Origin: a gamma proteobacterium endosymbiont of Lamellibrachia anaximandri | GTDB lineage: Bacteria; Pseudomonadota; Gammaproteobacteria; Chromatiales; Chromatiaceae | DNA length: 64,000 nt | Direction: 5' to 3' | NCBI GenBank assembly: GCA_016756855.1 | Contig: JAESPD010000013.1 | Location: 1-64,000, forward strand | In this document: one piece after another, positions 9,444 to 22,162 of the stretch | Layout of the letters: the number at the start of each line of letters is the position of its first letter | Numbering within the stretch: the stretch's first letter is position 1 | Notes under the pieces: generated by a model | The model's database searches: none | What the model was told of the DNA's origin: nothing | What the model saw: the letters and a program-made list of their open reading frames with translations, nothing else | Made by a program: the position numbers and the translations under genes

Positions 9444-10097
9444 ATGAAAATAGGTATTTTGGGAACTGGCGGTGTCGGCCGTGTATTGGGTGCCGGTTTT
9501 GCCGGTCGTGGTCATGAAGTCATGATCGGTACTCGCGATCCGGCGGCGCAAAAGGTACAGGACTGGCTTGAGCAAACCGGCCACGATGCCCGGGCTGGAA
9601 CGTTCGCCGAGGCGGCAGCCTTTGGTGAAGTGGTCGTGGTTGCCATCGGTTGGCCCCATCTGCAAAACGTTATCGAGCTCGCAGGTGCGGGAAACTTCGC
9701 CGGCAAGCTGGTGATGGACGCCACCAACCCGCTGCGCTTCGAGACCGAAGGGCAGCCGCCGGTACTCGATGTCGGACATACCGATTCCGCAGGAGAACTG
9801 GTGCAACGATTGCTACCTGAGGCCCGGGTGGTCAAGGCCTTCAACATTGTCGGTAATCCACATATGGTCGACCCGGACTTCCCGGAGGGCAAGCCGGATA
9901 TGTTCATTTGCGGCAACGATGAAAATGCTAAAAAGATTGCTGGGGGGCTGATTGAGTCGCTCGGCTGGCCGCCGGTGATTGATCTGGGCGGCATTGAGAA
10001 TTCCCGCTATCTGGAACCATTGGCCATGGTCTGGATCAGGCATTTCTTCAGTCAGGGCTTCAACGGCAATCATGCCTTCAAGCTGCTGAGAAAGTGA
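9444..10097 (+). CDS. NADPH-dependent F420 reductase-like / NAD(P)-binding oxidoreductase
   Basis: MKIGILGTGGVGRVLGAGFAGRGHEVMIGTRDP Rossmann motif; VKAFNIVGNPHM. Confidence 0.85.
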   Translation: MKIGILGTGGVGRVLGAGFAGRGHEVMIGTRDPAAQKVQDWLEQTGHDARAGTFAEAAAFGEVVVVAIGWPHLQNVIELAGAGNFAGKLVMDATNPLRFETEGQPPVLDVGHTDSAGELVQRLLPEARVVKAFNIVGNPHMVDPDFPEGKPDMFICGNDENAKKIAGGLIESLGWPPVIDLGGIENSRYLEPLAMVWIRHFFSQGFNGNHAFKLLRK

Positions 10098-10105
10098 GGT
10101 GAATA

Positions 10106-11176
10106 ATGGATAATATCGATCTTTTTACCCCACTCACGCTGGGTGGCCTGACACTGCCGAATCGCATTGTGATGGCGCCCATGACCCGCAACCGGGCCGG
10201 CGAGGACAATGTGCCCACGGCACTGAACGCCAAGTACTACTCTCAGCGGGCCACTGCCGGGTTGATTATTACCGAGGCCAGTCAGATCTCGCCCGAGGCC
10301 GTTGGCTATCCTGCAACACCGGGGATCCACAGCGATGAGCAAGTGGCGGGATGGCGACAGGTAACCGATGCTGTGCATGTCGAAGGCGGGCGTATCTTTA
10401 TCCAGCTCTGGCATGTAGGACGTATATCTCACTCCTCGATGTTGCCCGGAAACATTCAGCCGGTGGCACCGTCGGCCATCCGTCCTGAAGGTGATGCCGT
10501 GACCTATGCGGGCATGCAGCCTTTCGAGACACCTCGTGCCCTGACCATCGAAGAGATCCCCGGCCTGTGTGAAGACTATGCGGCAGCCGCACAAAGAGCC
10601 AGGGATGCAGGCTTTGACGGGGTGGAGATCCATGCAGCGAATGGCTATTTGCTGGATGAGTTTTTACGCGATGGCGCCAACACCCGAACCGATACCTATG
10701 GCGGCAGCATAGAAAACCGCATGCGCCTGTTGGATGAAGTGATGACAGCGGTGAGTACAGTTTGGCCTGGCAACCGTATCGGCGTGCGCCTGTCACCTGA
10801 AAATCAATTCAATGACATTCGGGATTCACAGCCGCAAGTGACGTTTAATGCGGTTGTTGAAATGTTGCGCGGGCATCAGCTTGCCTACCTGCATGTTTTG
10901 GAAGGCGATATGTTAGGCGGAGATCGTCGGGTGGATTATCATGAACTCAAGCGCCGCTTTGGCGGCCTCTACATGGCCAACAATGGCTATACCCAAGCCA
11001 GGGCCGAGCAGGCGTTGCAACAGGGCGATGCTGATTTGGTTGCCTTCGGCAAGCTGTTTATTGCCAATCCGGACCTGCCTGAGCGATTTGCTCAGGGTGC
11101 ACCACTTAGCGAGTCAGATCCCGAGACGTTTTACGGCGGCGATGAAAAAGGTTATACCGATTACCCGTTTCTGTAG
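10106..11176 (+). CDS. nemA: alkene reductase, old yellow enzyme family (NemA-like)
   Basis: LFTPLTLGGLTLPNRIVMAPMTRNRAGEDNVPT; GFDGVEIHAANGYLLDEFLRDGANTRTDTYGGSIENR. Confidence 0.9.
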   Translation: MDNIDLFTPLTLGGLTLPNRIVMAPMTRNRAGEDNVPTALNAKYYSQRATAGLIITEASQISPEAVGYPATPGIHSDEQVAGWRQVTDAVHVEGGRIFIQLWHVGRISHSSMLPGNIQPVAPSAIRPEGDAVTYAGMQPFETPRALTIEEIPGLCEDYAAAAQRARDAGFDGVEIHAANGYLLDEFLRDGANTRTDTYGGSIENRMRLLDEVMTAVSTVWPGNRIGVRLSPENQFNDIRDSQPQVTFNAVVEMLRGHQLAYLHVLEGDMLGGDRRVDYHELKRRFGGLYMANNGYTQARAEQALQQGDADLVAFGKLFIANPDLPERFAQGAPLSESDPETFYGGDEKGYTDYPFL

Positions 11177-11213
11177 GAGTCGACGGGACAAGCCTTGAGG
11201 TGGCTGCGAAAGA

Positions 11214-11897
11214 CTATTTCTCATCCGATGACGCTCTCTGCATCTGCAGCCCGGTCAACCGCCACAATGTGTCGATTTCGGCCCGCAACTGCCGGACCTC
11301 CTCCTCAAGGGCTGCCAGGCGATCAGCTTCGCCGGTCGTTTCCGTCGCAGCAGGGGCTGGAGACAGCTCTTCCTTCGGTTCATCACTCAGCAGCTGGACG
11401 TATCGATCCTCGCGCCGTCCCGGTCCCTTGGGAAGGGTTGCCACCAATGAAGGATCTTGTGCCATCAGCAGTTCCAGCGCATCTCTGACATCCTCCAAGC
11501 CGGTAAAATCCGCCAAGCGCGAACCGTGGGTACGCAGCTCACCCAGGGTTTGGGGACCGCGCAGCAGCAGAACACAGAGTACTGCCTGTTCCTCCCGACC
11601 CAGTTCAAGATGTCTGCCGAGTTTCTGTTCATACCGCTCCGCCCTGCCGGAGAAACTCGAACGGATCAGTTCCCGATCCCGTAACAGGTTGACGGTGTGG
11701 CCAACCTCCCCCTGGGTCAGCTGCATCACCGGGTTGCGGCTGGTTTTCTGGTTGCAGGCCTGTACCAGGGCGTTGAGAGTGAGCGGATAATTGTCCGGCG
11801 TGGTCCGCTGTTTCTCCATCAATACGCCGAGAATACGGGCCTCAACTGGAGTGAACAGCGGTTCATTGTTGGCTTCTGTGTCAGGCTGGTTTGTCAT
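11214..11897 (-). CDS. YceH family protein (DUF480)
   Basis: FTPVEARILGVLMEKQRTTPDNYPLTLNALVQACNQKTSRNPVMQL is the family signature. Confidence 0.92.
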   Translation of the reverse strand: MTNQPDTEANNEPLFTPVEARILGVLMEKQRTTPDNYPLTLNALVQACNQKTSRNPVMQLTQGEVGHTVNLLRDRELIRSSFSGRAERYEQKLGRHLELGREEQAVLCVLLLRGPQTLGELRTHGSRLADFTGLEDVRDALELLMAQDPSLVATLPKGPGRREDRYVQLLSDEPKEELSPAPAATETTGEADRLAALEEEVRQLRAEIDTLWRLTGLQMQRASSDEK

Positions 11898-11972
11898 ATT
11901 AGTGTTATTGGTTCGTAAGGGTTACTGTGAAAATAATCTCCGGAGTGCGAAAACCGGGTCAGCAAACAGTAT

Positions 11973-13451
<1,479 letters not shown>

Positions 13452-13621
13452 GGTCTGTTCCCTGATGCAGGCCCTTTTCGGGCTATTGTAGTTAACAATG
13501 GTTTACATTTTTCGCAGGGCCGGTCCAAATCACTGGGTTAGACTCGACGTCCGAATACCGGCCAAGGCCCTGTCTTTAGGGTCGCTGCGACTGGTAGGCT
13601 ACTCATACCGGAGGTTTTAAC

Positions 13622-14014
13622 ATGATGGAACTGGTACAACAATTGATTGCAGGTACCGGCGTGAACCAACAGCAAGCTGAAGGTGGTGCTGGTTTGTTGC
13701 TTGGCTTGGTAAAGGATCAGCTCTCCTCGGGGGATTTCTCCAAAGTGGCGGATGCCGTACCGGATGTCGAAAACCTGATCGAAGGAGCGCCCGCTGGCGA
13801 TTCCGGTGGTTTGGGAGGCTTGCTGGGCGGCGTGGCCTCTGCACTGGGCGGCACGGATCTGGGGAATATGGCCTCTCTGGTCAGCGGTTTCTCCAAACTG
13901 GATCTCGATGCCGGAATGATCGGTAAATTTGTCCCAGTGCTGCTCTCATTCCTGCAGTCCAAAGGGGGAGATGGACTGAGTTCACTGGTGGCTGGTGTTC
14001 TGAAGGGCGACTGA
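13622..14014 (+). CDS. DUF2780-like small protein
   Basis: MMELVQQLIAGTGVNQQQAEGGAGLLLGLVKDQLSSGDFSKVADAVPDVENLI. Confidence 0.75.
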   Translation: MMELVQQLIAGTGVNQQQAEGGAGLLLGLVKDQLSSGDFSKVADAVPDVENLIEGAPAGDSGGLGGLLGGVASALGGTDLGNMASLVSGFSKLDLDAGMIGKFVPVLLSFLQSKGGDGLSSLVAGVLKGD

Positions 14015-14026
14015 TGGAGTAAAACG

Positions 14027-14947
14027 ATGCGTTGGCGGGGAAATCGACAGAGCAGCAATATCGAAGACCGGCGCGGTATGCGTGCTCCTTCAGCCCGTGG
14101 GTTTGGCGGGGGCGGCGGCATGCTCAACCTGCTGCCGATGGTATTCAAGCTGTTCGGTTTCAAGGGCGGTTTGGTGGCGGTACTGGCCATCGGCGCCTAT
14201 AGCCTCTTTAGCGGGAACCTGGACAGTCTGCTGGGTGGTGGCATGCAGGGTCTCTCCCCCGAGCAGGGTCAACAGAGCCAGCAGATCGAACAGAGCGCCG
14301 AGGAGAGAGAGCTGGTGCGGTTTGTCTCTGTCGTACTGGCGGATACCGAGGAGACCTGGCATAAGCTTTTTCGTGAGAAGGGCAGCCGTTACAAAGAGCC
14401 CAAGCTGGTGTTGTTTCGCGGTGCGGTCAAATCCGCCTGTGGTTTGGGACAGGCGGCCATGGGGCCCTTCTACTGCCCTGCAGATCAGAAGGTCTATATC
14501 GACCTCAGTTTCTACAGCGATCTTAAAAATCGCTTCAAGGCACCGGGTGACTTTGCCCAGGCTTATGTGATCGCCCACGAGGTGGGACATCATGTGCAGA
14601 CGCTGCTCGGCGTCTCAGAAAAGGTGCAGAAGGCGAAGAAGGGTTTGGGCGAGGTAAAAGCCAACCAGCTATCAGTACGACAGGAGCTTCAGGCCGACTG
14701 CCTGGCCGGTATCTGGGCACACCATGCGGATCACTCCCGGCAGTTGCTGGAGACCGGTGATGTGGAGGAGGGGCTGACCGCCGCCAGCGCCATCGGCGAT
14801 GATCGCCTGCAGAAGCAGTCCCAGGGTTATGTCAGTCCCGACTCCTTTACCCACGGAAGTTCCAGGCAGCGGGTCAAGTGGTTCAAGATCGGCATGCAGA
14901 GTGGTCAGTTGAAGGATTGCGATACCTTTTCCGCCAAATCCCTCTGA
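14027..14947 (+). CDS. neutral zinc metallopeptidase (YpfJ family)
   Basis: MRWRGNRQSSNIEDRRG N-terminus, TM segment, VIAHEVGHHVQTLLGVSEKV zinc motif, RQELQADCLAGIWAHH. Confidence 0.92.
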   Translation: MRWRGNRQSSNIEDRRGMRAPSARGFGGGGGMLNLLPMVFKLFGFKGGLVAVLAIGAYSLFSGNLDSLLGGGMQGLSPEQGQQSQQIEQSAEERELVRFVSVVLADTEETWHKLFREKGSRYKEPKLVLFRGAVKSACGLGQAAMGPFYCPADQKVYIDLSFYSDLKNRFKAPGDFAQAYVIAHEVGHHVQTLLGVSEKVQKAKKGLGEVKANQLSVRQELQADCLAGIWAHHADHSRQLLETGDVEEGLTAASAIGDDRLQKQSQGYVSPDSFTHGSSRQRVKWFKIGMQSGQLKDCDTFSAKSL

Positions 14948-14993
14948 CTGGAATTCTGCAACCCGAAATTCACTGCGAAGTGCAAAGCTAAGT

Positions 14994-15068
14994 GTAGGTT
15001 GGGTTAGCGCAGCGTAACCCAACAAAATCAAAGGATTGTCGGGTTACGCTATCGCTAACCTGACCTAC
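14994..15068. repeat. REP-like inverted repeat (family C, GTAGGTTGGGTTAGCGCAGCGTAACCC)
   Basis: GTAGGTTGGGTTAGCGCAGCGTAACCCAAC ... GGGTTACGCTATCGCTAACCTGACCTAC. Confidence 0.8.
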
Positions 15069-15097
15069 ATCAGTGTATTCACGATCAGCTGTTCAGG

Positions 15098-15652
15098 TCA
15101 GTACCTCGGGTAAGGCGCGCCATAGGGCTGTGTGCCATAACCGGGTGCATATCCTCTGGGTGGTGGGTAGTAACCTCCGGCAGGTGGGTAGCCCGCCCCC
15201 TGGGCTGGTGCGGCTTGAGGCGCCTGCCCCCCTCCGGCAGGGGCAGCACCCTGGGTTTGAGGCTGCGGTCTGAATTGAGGGGCTACCGCGCCAGCTGGTG
15301 GTGTACCTCCATAACCTTGGCCGCTAGGCATGCCCTGGTGTGGCTGTCCCTGATAACCACCTTGTCGTGGATCTGCGAAATTACCCTGTTGACCCGGATA
15401 GGAACCCTGGCCCCGAGGAGCGCCGTATCCCCGGTCGGGGCCTCTGTCGTAACCGTAATCACGATCGTCATAATCCCGCCGTTCGTCCCTGGAGTCGTTA
15501 TTTTTATTGTTGTTATTGTTCATCCACTTGTTGGGATTCATCCATTTATTCGGACTCATCGCGTCGCCAAAATTGAAGGCGGCTGCTGTCTGGATATTGG
15601 CAAAACCTAACCCTGCCGCGACGCAGCAACTTAACAAAAACTGTTTTTTCAT
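15098..15652 (-). CDS. secreted Gly/Pro/Tyr/Gln-rich low-complexity protein, possible sulfur globule protein-like
   Basis: Signal peptide MKKQFLLSCCVAAGLGFANIQTAAA; PNKWMNPNKWMNNNNN; GYGAPRGQGSYPGQQ repeats. Confidence 0.55.
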   Translation of the reverse strand: MKKQFLLSCCVAAGLGFANIQTAAAFNFGDAMSPNKWMNPNKWMNNNNNKNNDSRDERRDYDDRDYGYDRGPDRGYGAPRGQGSYPGQQGNFADPRQGGYQGQPHQGMPSGQGYGGTPPAGAVAPQFRPQPQTQGAAPAGGGQAPQAAPAQGAGYPPAGGYYPPPRGYAPGYGTQPYGAPYPRY

Positions 15653-15901
15653 GGGAACTTCCTCTCGTTTCGATGGAATCAGCTAATAAAATCGAAGGTT
15701 TCCTAAACCCAATATCTTCCGCACTACAGGATCTATTTAAGCTGTTCACTGAAACTGCATGAGGCTTATTGTTTTCTGGGAGTGGACATAGTGTCGACGC
15801 ATACAACCATAGCTGCATTTACTGAAAAATCCAAGGAAGTGCCAAGTGCAGCGAAATTCTGGGAGACGTGCTCCCCGGGTTCTATTGGATATGCAGAGGG
15901 A

Positions 15902-18187
15902 TCAATCCTTGCGTGCCTTGGCAAAGGCGGCGGCCAAACTGTTTCCCATTGGCGCCTGAGCGGGTTTTTTATGGGGTTTATGCGTCATCTCCTGACGCTG
16001 TTTTGCAGCCGGTTTGCGTTCGGCCTTGTCGTCAAGGCGCAGGGTGAGACCAATGCGGCGGCGGGGGATGTCTACATCCAACACCTTCACTTTCACCAGG
16101 TCACCGGCTTTTACCACCTCCCGGGGATCCTTGACGAATTTGTTGGAGAGGTTGGAGATATGCACCAGTCCATCCTGGTGAACACCAATGTCCACAAAAG
16201 CGCCGAAGTTGGTGACGTTGGTGATGACACCCTCCAGGATCATTTCGGGTTTCAGATCCTGCAGACTCTCCACTCCCTCTTTGAAACTGGCGGTCTTGAA
16301 ATCGGGGCGGGGGTCGCGGCCCGGTTTTTCCAGTTCACTGATGATGTCCACCACCGTGGGCAGGCCGAATTTCTCGGTGATGAAATTTGCCGGTTGCAGT
16401 GCTTTGAGTTCATCGCGGTTGCCCAGCAGATTTTCGATGCGGCAGCCGGTCTCCGCGATGATCTTTTTCACTATCGGATAGGACTCCGGGTGTACCGATG
16501 AGCGATCGAGCGGGTTGCTGCCGTTCATCACGTGCATAAACCCGGCAGCCTGTTCGTAGGTTTTGGGGCCGAGTCGTGGTACCTGCTTCAATATCTTACG
16601 ACTGTCGAAGGCGCCATGCTCATCGCGAAAGCTGACGATGTTCTGTGCCAGGGTGTTGCTGAGTCCGGAGACCTGTGCCAGCAGGGGAGCGGAAGCAGTG
16701 TTGACGTCGACGCCCACGGCGTTTACACAGTCCTCCACTACCGCTTCGAGGGATCGAACCAGACGCCCCTGATTTACGTCGTGCTGATATTGGCCGACGC
16801 CGATCGATTTGGGATCGATCTTGACCAGTTCCGCCAAAGGATCCTGCAGGCGACGCGCGATGGAAACCGCACCGCGCAGGGAGACATCCATGCCGGGCAA
16901 CTCCTGTGAGGCGAGTGCCGAAGCGGAGTAGACAGAGGCGCCTGCTTCGCTGACCATCAGTTTCTGCAGCTTCAACTCGGGATGCCTCTGCATCAGTTCC
17001 GCCGCCAGTTTGTCGGTCTCCCGTGAGGCAGTGCCGTTGCCTATTGCCACCAGTTCGGCCCCGTGCCGTTGGGCCAATGCCGCAAGCCGGGTCATGGAGT
17101 GATCCCATTTTCTCTGCGGGACATGAGGATAGATGGTATCGGTCTCCAGTACTTTGCCGGTGCTGTCCACCACTGCCACCTTGACGCCGGTACGCAGGCC
17201 GGGATCCAGGCCGATGGTGATGCGGGGACCGGCGGGCGCGGCCAGCAGCAGGTCGTGAAGGTTGCTGGCGAAGACGCGGATCGCCTCTTCTTCCGCCCGT
17301 TCCCGCAGTGCAGAGAGCAGTTCCAGTTCGAGGTGGAGGGAGATCTTCACCCGCCAGGCCCAGCGCACTGTCTCCAGCAGCCAGTTATCGGCGGCTCTGG
17401 ACTGTTGGCGGATGGCGTTGGCCTTGGAGATCATGCCTTCGCAGGGGTGGCCACCGCCCGGATTCTCTGCAACCGAAAGGGTTAGACTCAGTACGCCTTC
17501 ATTGCGGCCCCGGAACAGTGCCAGGGCACGGTGGGAGGGAATTTTGCTGATCGCCTCACTATATTCAAAATAGTCGGAGAATTTGGCGCCTTCCTGCTCT
17601 TTTCCGGAGACGACGGCAGCGCTTAGCTGGCCGTTATCGAGCATATACTCTCTCAGTCGGCCGATCAGGGAGGCATCCTCTGCGAAGCGTTCCATGAGAA
17701 TCTGCCGGGCGCCGTCCAGGGCGGCCTTGGTCTCCCCGATGCCTTTTTCCGGATCGATGAACTCAGTCGCGGCTTGCTCTGGTGACAGGCTGGAGTCTTG
17801 CAACAGTGAGAGTGCCAGTGGCTCCAGTCCCGCCTCCCGCGCAATCTGTGCCTTGGTACGGCGCTTCGGCTTATAGGGCAGATAGAGGTCTTCCAGCCGG
17901 GTCTTGGTGTCGGCTTCCAGGATGTCGCGTTTCAGTTCCGGCGTGAGTTTTTCCTGCTCCTCGATGCTTGAGAGGATGGTCACCCGGCGCGCCTCGAGTT
18001 CGCGCAGATAACCGAGACGCTCAAACAGGGTGCGTAACTGGGCATCGTCGAGGCCGCCGGTGGCCTCTTTGCGGTAGCGTGCGATGAAAGGGACAGTAGC
18101 GCCCTCATCCAGCAGTTGGATAGTGGCATCGACCTGGGCCTGCCTGACTGAGAGTGTTTCGGCGATCGACTGGCTGATCCTTTTCAT
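15902..18187 (-). CDS. tex: Tex family RNA-binding transcriptional accessory protein
   Basis: [47 protein letters not shown]-terminal S1 domain [26 protein letters not shown]. Confidence 0.96.
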   Translation of the reverse strand: MKRISQSIAETLSVRQAQVDATIQLLDEGATVPFIARYRKEATGGLDDAQLRTLFERLGYLRELEARRVTILSSIEEQEKLTPELKRDILEADTKTRLEDLYLPYKPKRRTKAQIAREAGLEPLALSLLQDSSLSPEQAATEFIDPEKGIGETKAALDGARQILMERFAEDASLIGRLREYMLDNGQLSAAVVSGKEQEGAKFSDYFEYSEAISKIPSHRALALFRGRNEGVLSLTLSVAENPGGGHPCEGMISKANAIRQQSRAADNWLLETVRWAWRVKISLHLELELLSALRERAEEEAIRVFASNLHDLLLAAPAGPRITIGLDPGLRTGVKVAVVDSTGKVLETDTIYPHVPQRKWDHSMTRLAALAQRHGAELVAIGNGTASRETDKLAAELMQRHPELKLQKLMVSEAGASVYSASALASQELPGMDVSLRGAVSIARRLQDPLAELVKIDPKSIGVGQYQHDVNQGRLVRSLEAVVEDCVNAVGVDVNTASAPLLAQVSGLSNTLAQNIVSFRDEHGAFDSRKILKQVPRLGPKTYEQAAGFMHVMNGSNPLDRSSVHPESYPIVKKIIAETGCRIENLLGNRDELKALQPANFITEKFGLPTVVDIISELEKPGRDPRPDFKTASFKEGVESLQDLKPEMILEGVITNVTNFGAFVDIGVHQDGLVHISNLSNKFVKDPREVVKAGDLVKVKVLDVDIPRRRIGLTLRLDDKAERKPAAKQRQEMTHKPHKKPAQAPMGNSLAAAFAKARKD

Positions 18188-18427
18188 TTGATAGGCTATC
18201 TCTAACATGGAAAAATCGGCACTCTACCCCTTGCAGCGGGGTGTGAAAAGATTGTCTTTGTGGGATGTCTGTGTATGAGGTCTTGAGAATCGAAATCCTT
18301 GATTTAGGCGGGTGTATCGCCTAGCCTGATGGAACCCGCCATGAATAAGGCGGGGTGAATGGCAGTGAAGCCTGAGAATATCGATAGGGAAAAGACTGAA
18401 ACCACCTGATTTTATCGAAGATTCACC

Positions 18428-19228
18428 ATGTCCCTGCTTGATGAATTAAAACACGAGGCTGAACGTCTTCAGCAACCGGATAACGAACAGGACTCGCCTG
18501 AAGTCAGGCAGGAAGCCCTCTACCAGTCGTCCCTGCGACCCCGCATGCAGGCGATCCTGCGTTATCTCAGTGAACTGGCGGAGCAGTTGCAGCTTGTCAA
18601 TCCGGATGTCAGTTGTACCTATGAACTGCCCGGCTATGGGGAGATTCAGGGATTACGGCAACAGGATTACATCGTCAACGCGGATAGTACCGATCAGACC
18701 AAAACCATACGTTTGCGGTTCAACTGTGCGACAGAGAACGAACTGGAATTTTCGGTTACCCCCAAGTCGGACGCGGATGCGACACGCTCTTTCCTGGAAA
18801 ACCAGCAGATGCGTTTTGCTGAGTGGCCGGTCAGGGACATGGAACAGCGGCTGGTTGGCCTCACCTTTCAGGTGCAGGTCAAGGTTGAAGTGATCTTTCT
18901 CTTTCAGGCCGATCCAGAACAGGGCGGCATCCGCATGATTACCTCGAATTTTGAAGGATTTTCCATCAAGCGTCACCTCTACAAGCCTGAAAAAATTACC
19001 GAGAAATGGCTTGATGATCTGGGTAATTTCATCCTGCGCAAACATGAAAAGCTCTATAGTCTGGATATTTCTGACTCAGAGAAGGAAAAAATCCGTAAAC
19101 GACTGCAGATGGAAAAGCAGCAGCGTGAAAAGGAGACACAAGAGATGATCCTGCGTGAGGACGCCGCGCTTGCTGAGGAGAAAAACAGCAAGAGTCTGTT
19201 CAGTAAGTTACGTAAATTGACGGAATAA
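18428..19228 (+). CDS. conserved hypothetical protein
   Basis: Long ORF with start context; no family recognised with confidence. Confidence 0.7.
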   Translation: MSLLDELKHEAERLQQPDNEQDSPEVRQEALYQSSLRPRMQAILRYLSELAEQLQLVNPDVSCTYELPGYGEIQGLRQQDYIVNADSTDQTKTIRLRFNCATENELEFSVTPKSDADATRSFLENQQMRFAEWPVRDMEQRLVGLTFQVQVKVEVIFLFQADPEQGGIRMITSNFEGFSIKRHLYKPEKITEKWLDDLGNFILRKHEKLYSLDISDSEKEKIRKRLQMEKQQREKETQEMILREDAALAEEKNSKSLFSKLRKLTE

Positions 19229-19229
19229 T

Positions 19230-21434
19230 GTGGCGGGTGTTGGCTCTCTCTTTTTGCGGGGGTTGAAGATCTACCCGGTGCCGTTATTTCGCCCAAGAGT
19301 CGTGCCGTTCGTTTTGTTGTGCCTGCTATGGTGTTTCTGTGGCACTGCCGGTGCCGGGGAGGATCTGGTCCGTATCGGTGTGCTGAGTCACCGCGGTGAT
19401 CAGGCGACACTGGCTGCCTGGCGTCCCACGGCCGAGTATCTGGGAAATGCCATCCTGGAAAAGCAGTTTGAAATCATTCCCCTCGACTTCGATGAGGTCA
19501 ATCCGGCGGTGCTGCAGGGTGCGGTTGACTTCATCCTGGTGAATCCGGGTATCTACGTCAATCTGGAAGTAAAATTCCGCGTCTCACGTATTGCCACGCT
19601 TAATAACCGGCGCGGGGATGTGCCCTACAATATCTTCGGCGGCGTACTGTTCACCCGTCGGGATCATGCGGAAATAAAGGATCTCGAAGACCTGCGCGGA
19701 CGTTCGCTGATGGCGGTGGATGCGACCTCTCTCGGTGGTTTTCAGATGGCGTGGCGCGAGTTGAGGTCCGCAGGATTGGATCCCTACCACGATTTTGCAA
19801 GGCTGGAGTTCGGTGGCATCCACGATCGGGTGGTGATGGCGGTGCGCGACGGCAAAGTGGATGTCGGTACGGTGCGCACGGATATTCTGGAGCGCATGGC
19901 AAATGCCGGAGTCATAGATCTGGATGAGTTCCATATCATCAATCCGCTGACCAGCCCAGAGTTTCCTTTTGCCCACAGCACCCGGCTCTATCCGGAGTGG
20001 CCGTTCAGTAAGGTCAGCCATACTGCGAATGATCTGGCTCAACAGGTGGCAGTGGCACTGTTGAATATGCCCCACGATCACCCTGCGGCGATCTCCGGAA
20101 AATATGCCGGGTGGACGATTCCCCTCGACTATCAGCCGGTGCATGAGCTACTCAAGGAGCTTTCACTGTCACCCTATGCGGAACCGGGGCGTTTTACCCT
20201 GTTGGACGCCATCAAACGCTACCGATATTGGCTGCTGGGCGGCTTGGTTTTTCTTATACTCATGGCTTTCATGACTTTATGGGTGATGCGACTCAACCGG
20301 GAACTGCATGGCGCCAAGGTGCAACTGGAGCAGCAGCATGAACTGATCCTCGACTCGGTGGCTGATGGTATCTATGGGGTGGATCTTCAGGGCAATTCCA
20401 CCTTCGTCAATCGTGCTGCGGTGGAGATCACCGGCTGGCAGGAGGAGGATCTCATCGGCCGCAACCAGCATGAGATTCTGCACCATACCCATGCGGATGG
20501 TACTCCACATGCGCAGAAGGATTGCCCAGTCTACCTGGCGTTTCGGGACAACCAGCCGAGACACGTCTCCGATGATCTCTTCTGGCGCAAGGACGGCAGC
20601 AGTTTTTCCGTGGAGTACACCAGTACGCCGATCCGGGATGTATCTGGTAAGACGCTGGGAAGTGTAGTGGTGTTTCGTGATATCACCAAGCGCAAGCAGA
20701 CGGAAGATGATACACGTCAGCATCAGAATGAGCTGGCGCGGGTGGCGCGGCTCAGTACACTGGGTGAGATGGCATCAGGCATCGCCCACGAACTGAATCA
20801 ACCATTAACTGCGATTGCAACCAATGCCCATGCAAGCATCCGTATGCTTGAGTCCGGTTCGCAGAACAAACAGGTCTGTGCAGATGTGATGGACCGAGTC
20901 GCTTCACAGGCAGAACGGGCGGGAGAGATCATTCGCCAGCTGCGCCGTATGGTGCAAAAGGAGCCGCTGGAGAGTGCCGAGGTCGACATCAACGATCTGG
21001 TGCGGACCGTGGAGGTGCTGATTCGCCCGGAGATCCGCAGGGCCGATGTGGTGGTGAAACTGGATCTCGATCCGGAAGTGCCCAGGGTTGACGTTCAGCG
21101 AATACAGATCGAGCAGGTGATCCTTAATCTTGCCCGCAATGCCATTGAGGCGATGGGCAATACGCCGGAATCGGGCCGCGAACTGCTCATCCGCACCGGT
21201 TTGCGTGACAATCAGGTTCAGGTGACGGTCAGGGATACCGGACCGGGACTCAATCCCGATATCATGGATACGCTGTTCGCTCCTTTTGTGACCGGCAAAC
21301 GTGAGGGCATGGGACTTGGACTCTCCATCAGTTACGGGATCATCGACGCCCATGGTGGTAGACTTAGCACCGTCACTCCTGCCGATGGCGGAGCGGAATT
21401 CCAATTTACCCTTCCACTTAATATGGGTACTTGA
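19230..21434 (+). CDS. sensor histidine kinase with PhnD-like periplasmic binding domain and PAS domain (TtrS/FixL-like)
   Basis: VRIGVLSHRGDQATLAAWRPTAEYLG (PhnD-like domain), PAS (VADGIYGVDLQGNSTFVNRAA), H-box MASGIAHELNQPLTAIATNA, ATP-binding GMGLGLSISYGII. Confidence 0.9.
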   Translation: MAGVGSLFLRGLKIYPVPLFRPRVVPFVLLCLLWCFCGTAGAGEDLVRIGVLSHRGDQATLAAWRPTAEYLGNAILEKQFEIIPLDFDEVNPAVLQGAVDFILVNPGIYVNLEVKFRVSRIATLNNRRGDVPYNIFGGVLFTRRDHAEIKDLEDLRGRSLMAVDATSLGGFQMAWRELRSAGLDPYHDFARLEFGGIHDRVVMAVRDGKVDVGTVRTDILERMANAGVIDLDEFHIINPLTSPEFPFAHSTRLYPEWPFSKVSHTANDLAQQVAVALLNMPHDHPAAISGKYAGWTIPLDYQPVHELLKELSLSPYAEPGRFTLLDAIKRYRYWLLGGLVFLILMAFMTLWVMRLNRELHGAKVQLEQQHELILDSVADGIYGVDLQGNSTFVNRAAVEITGWQEEDLIGRNQHEILHHTHADGTPHAQKDCPVYLAFRDNQPRHVSDDLFWRKDGSSFSVEYTSTPIRDVSGKTLGSVVVFRDITKRKQTEDDTRQHQNELARVARLSTLGEMASGIAHELNQPLTAIATNAHASIRMLESGSQNKQVCADVMDRVASQAERAGEIIRQLRRMVQKEPLESAEVDINDLVRTVEVLIRPEIRRADVVVKLDLDPEVPRVDVQRIQIEQVILNLARNAIEAMGNTPESGRELLIRTGLRDNQVQVTVRDTGPGLNPDIMDTLFAPFVTGKREGMGLGLSISYGIIDAHGGRLSTVTPADGGAEFQFTLPLNMGT

Positions 21435-21437
21435 AGC

Positions 21438-22064
21438 ATGGAACAGAACTCGCCGACAGTCTTCATCGTGGATGATGACCAAGAGGTGCGCAACGCACTA
21501 CAACTTTTGATGCAATCCGTGGGTCTTGCAGTTGCCTGTTATGCCGCTGCGGGGGAGTATCTCGATGCTTTCGATGCCACTCTTCCTGGCTGTCTGGTGG
21601 TGGATATCCGCATGCCGGGCATGAGCGGCATGGAACTTCAGGAACGGCTCCAGGGAGAAGCGATTTACCCGCCGATTATTTTTATCACCGGTCATGGTGA
21701 TGTGCCGATGGCGGTACGAGCGGTCAAGAACGGTGCGGTGGATTTCATTGAAAAACCATTCCGCGACCAGACGTTGCTGGACAGTGTACATCGTGCCATC
21801 GAGCAGGATGCCAATCGGCGCGGTGAAGTGCTGCGGCTTACAGATATACAGGATCGATTTGAGCAGCTGACGCCTCGTGAGCGGGAGGTCCTGGAACTGG
21901 TGGTTGCTGGCAAACGCAACAAAAATATTTCCGATGAAATGGGCATTACCCTGTCGACTGTCGAGGCGCATCGATCCAAAGTGATGGAGAAGATGCATGC
22001 TGATACATTGTCCCACCTGATGCGCATGATGCTGTCCCTGGACAGGAATTATGGAAAACCGTAA
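21438..22064 (+). CDS. response regulator, FixJ/TtrR type (REC + LuxR HTH)
   Basis: FIVDDDQEVRNALQLLMQSVGL; LTPREREVLELVVAGKRNKNISDEMGITLSTVEAHRSKVMEKM. Confidence 0.93.
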   Translation: MEQNSPTVFIVDDDQEVRNALQLLMQSVGLAVACYAAAGEYLDAFDATLPGCLVVDIRMPGMSGMELQERLQGEAIYPPIIFITGHGDVPMAVRAVKNGAVDFIEKPFRDQTLLDSVHRAIEQDANRRGEVLRLTDIQDRFEQLTPREREVLELVVAGKRNKNISDEMGITLSTVEAHRSKVMEKMHADTLSHLMRMMLSLDRNYGKP

Positions 22065-22162
22065 TAGGGTTTGGCGTAATTGGGACTTTTCTTTATATGA
22101 CATGGAGTTAGATAATAAATACTCCCCTGACCAGCCCGGAGCCAGTGGGGGGAAGCCCTGAT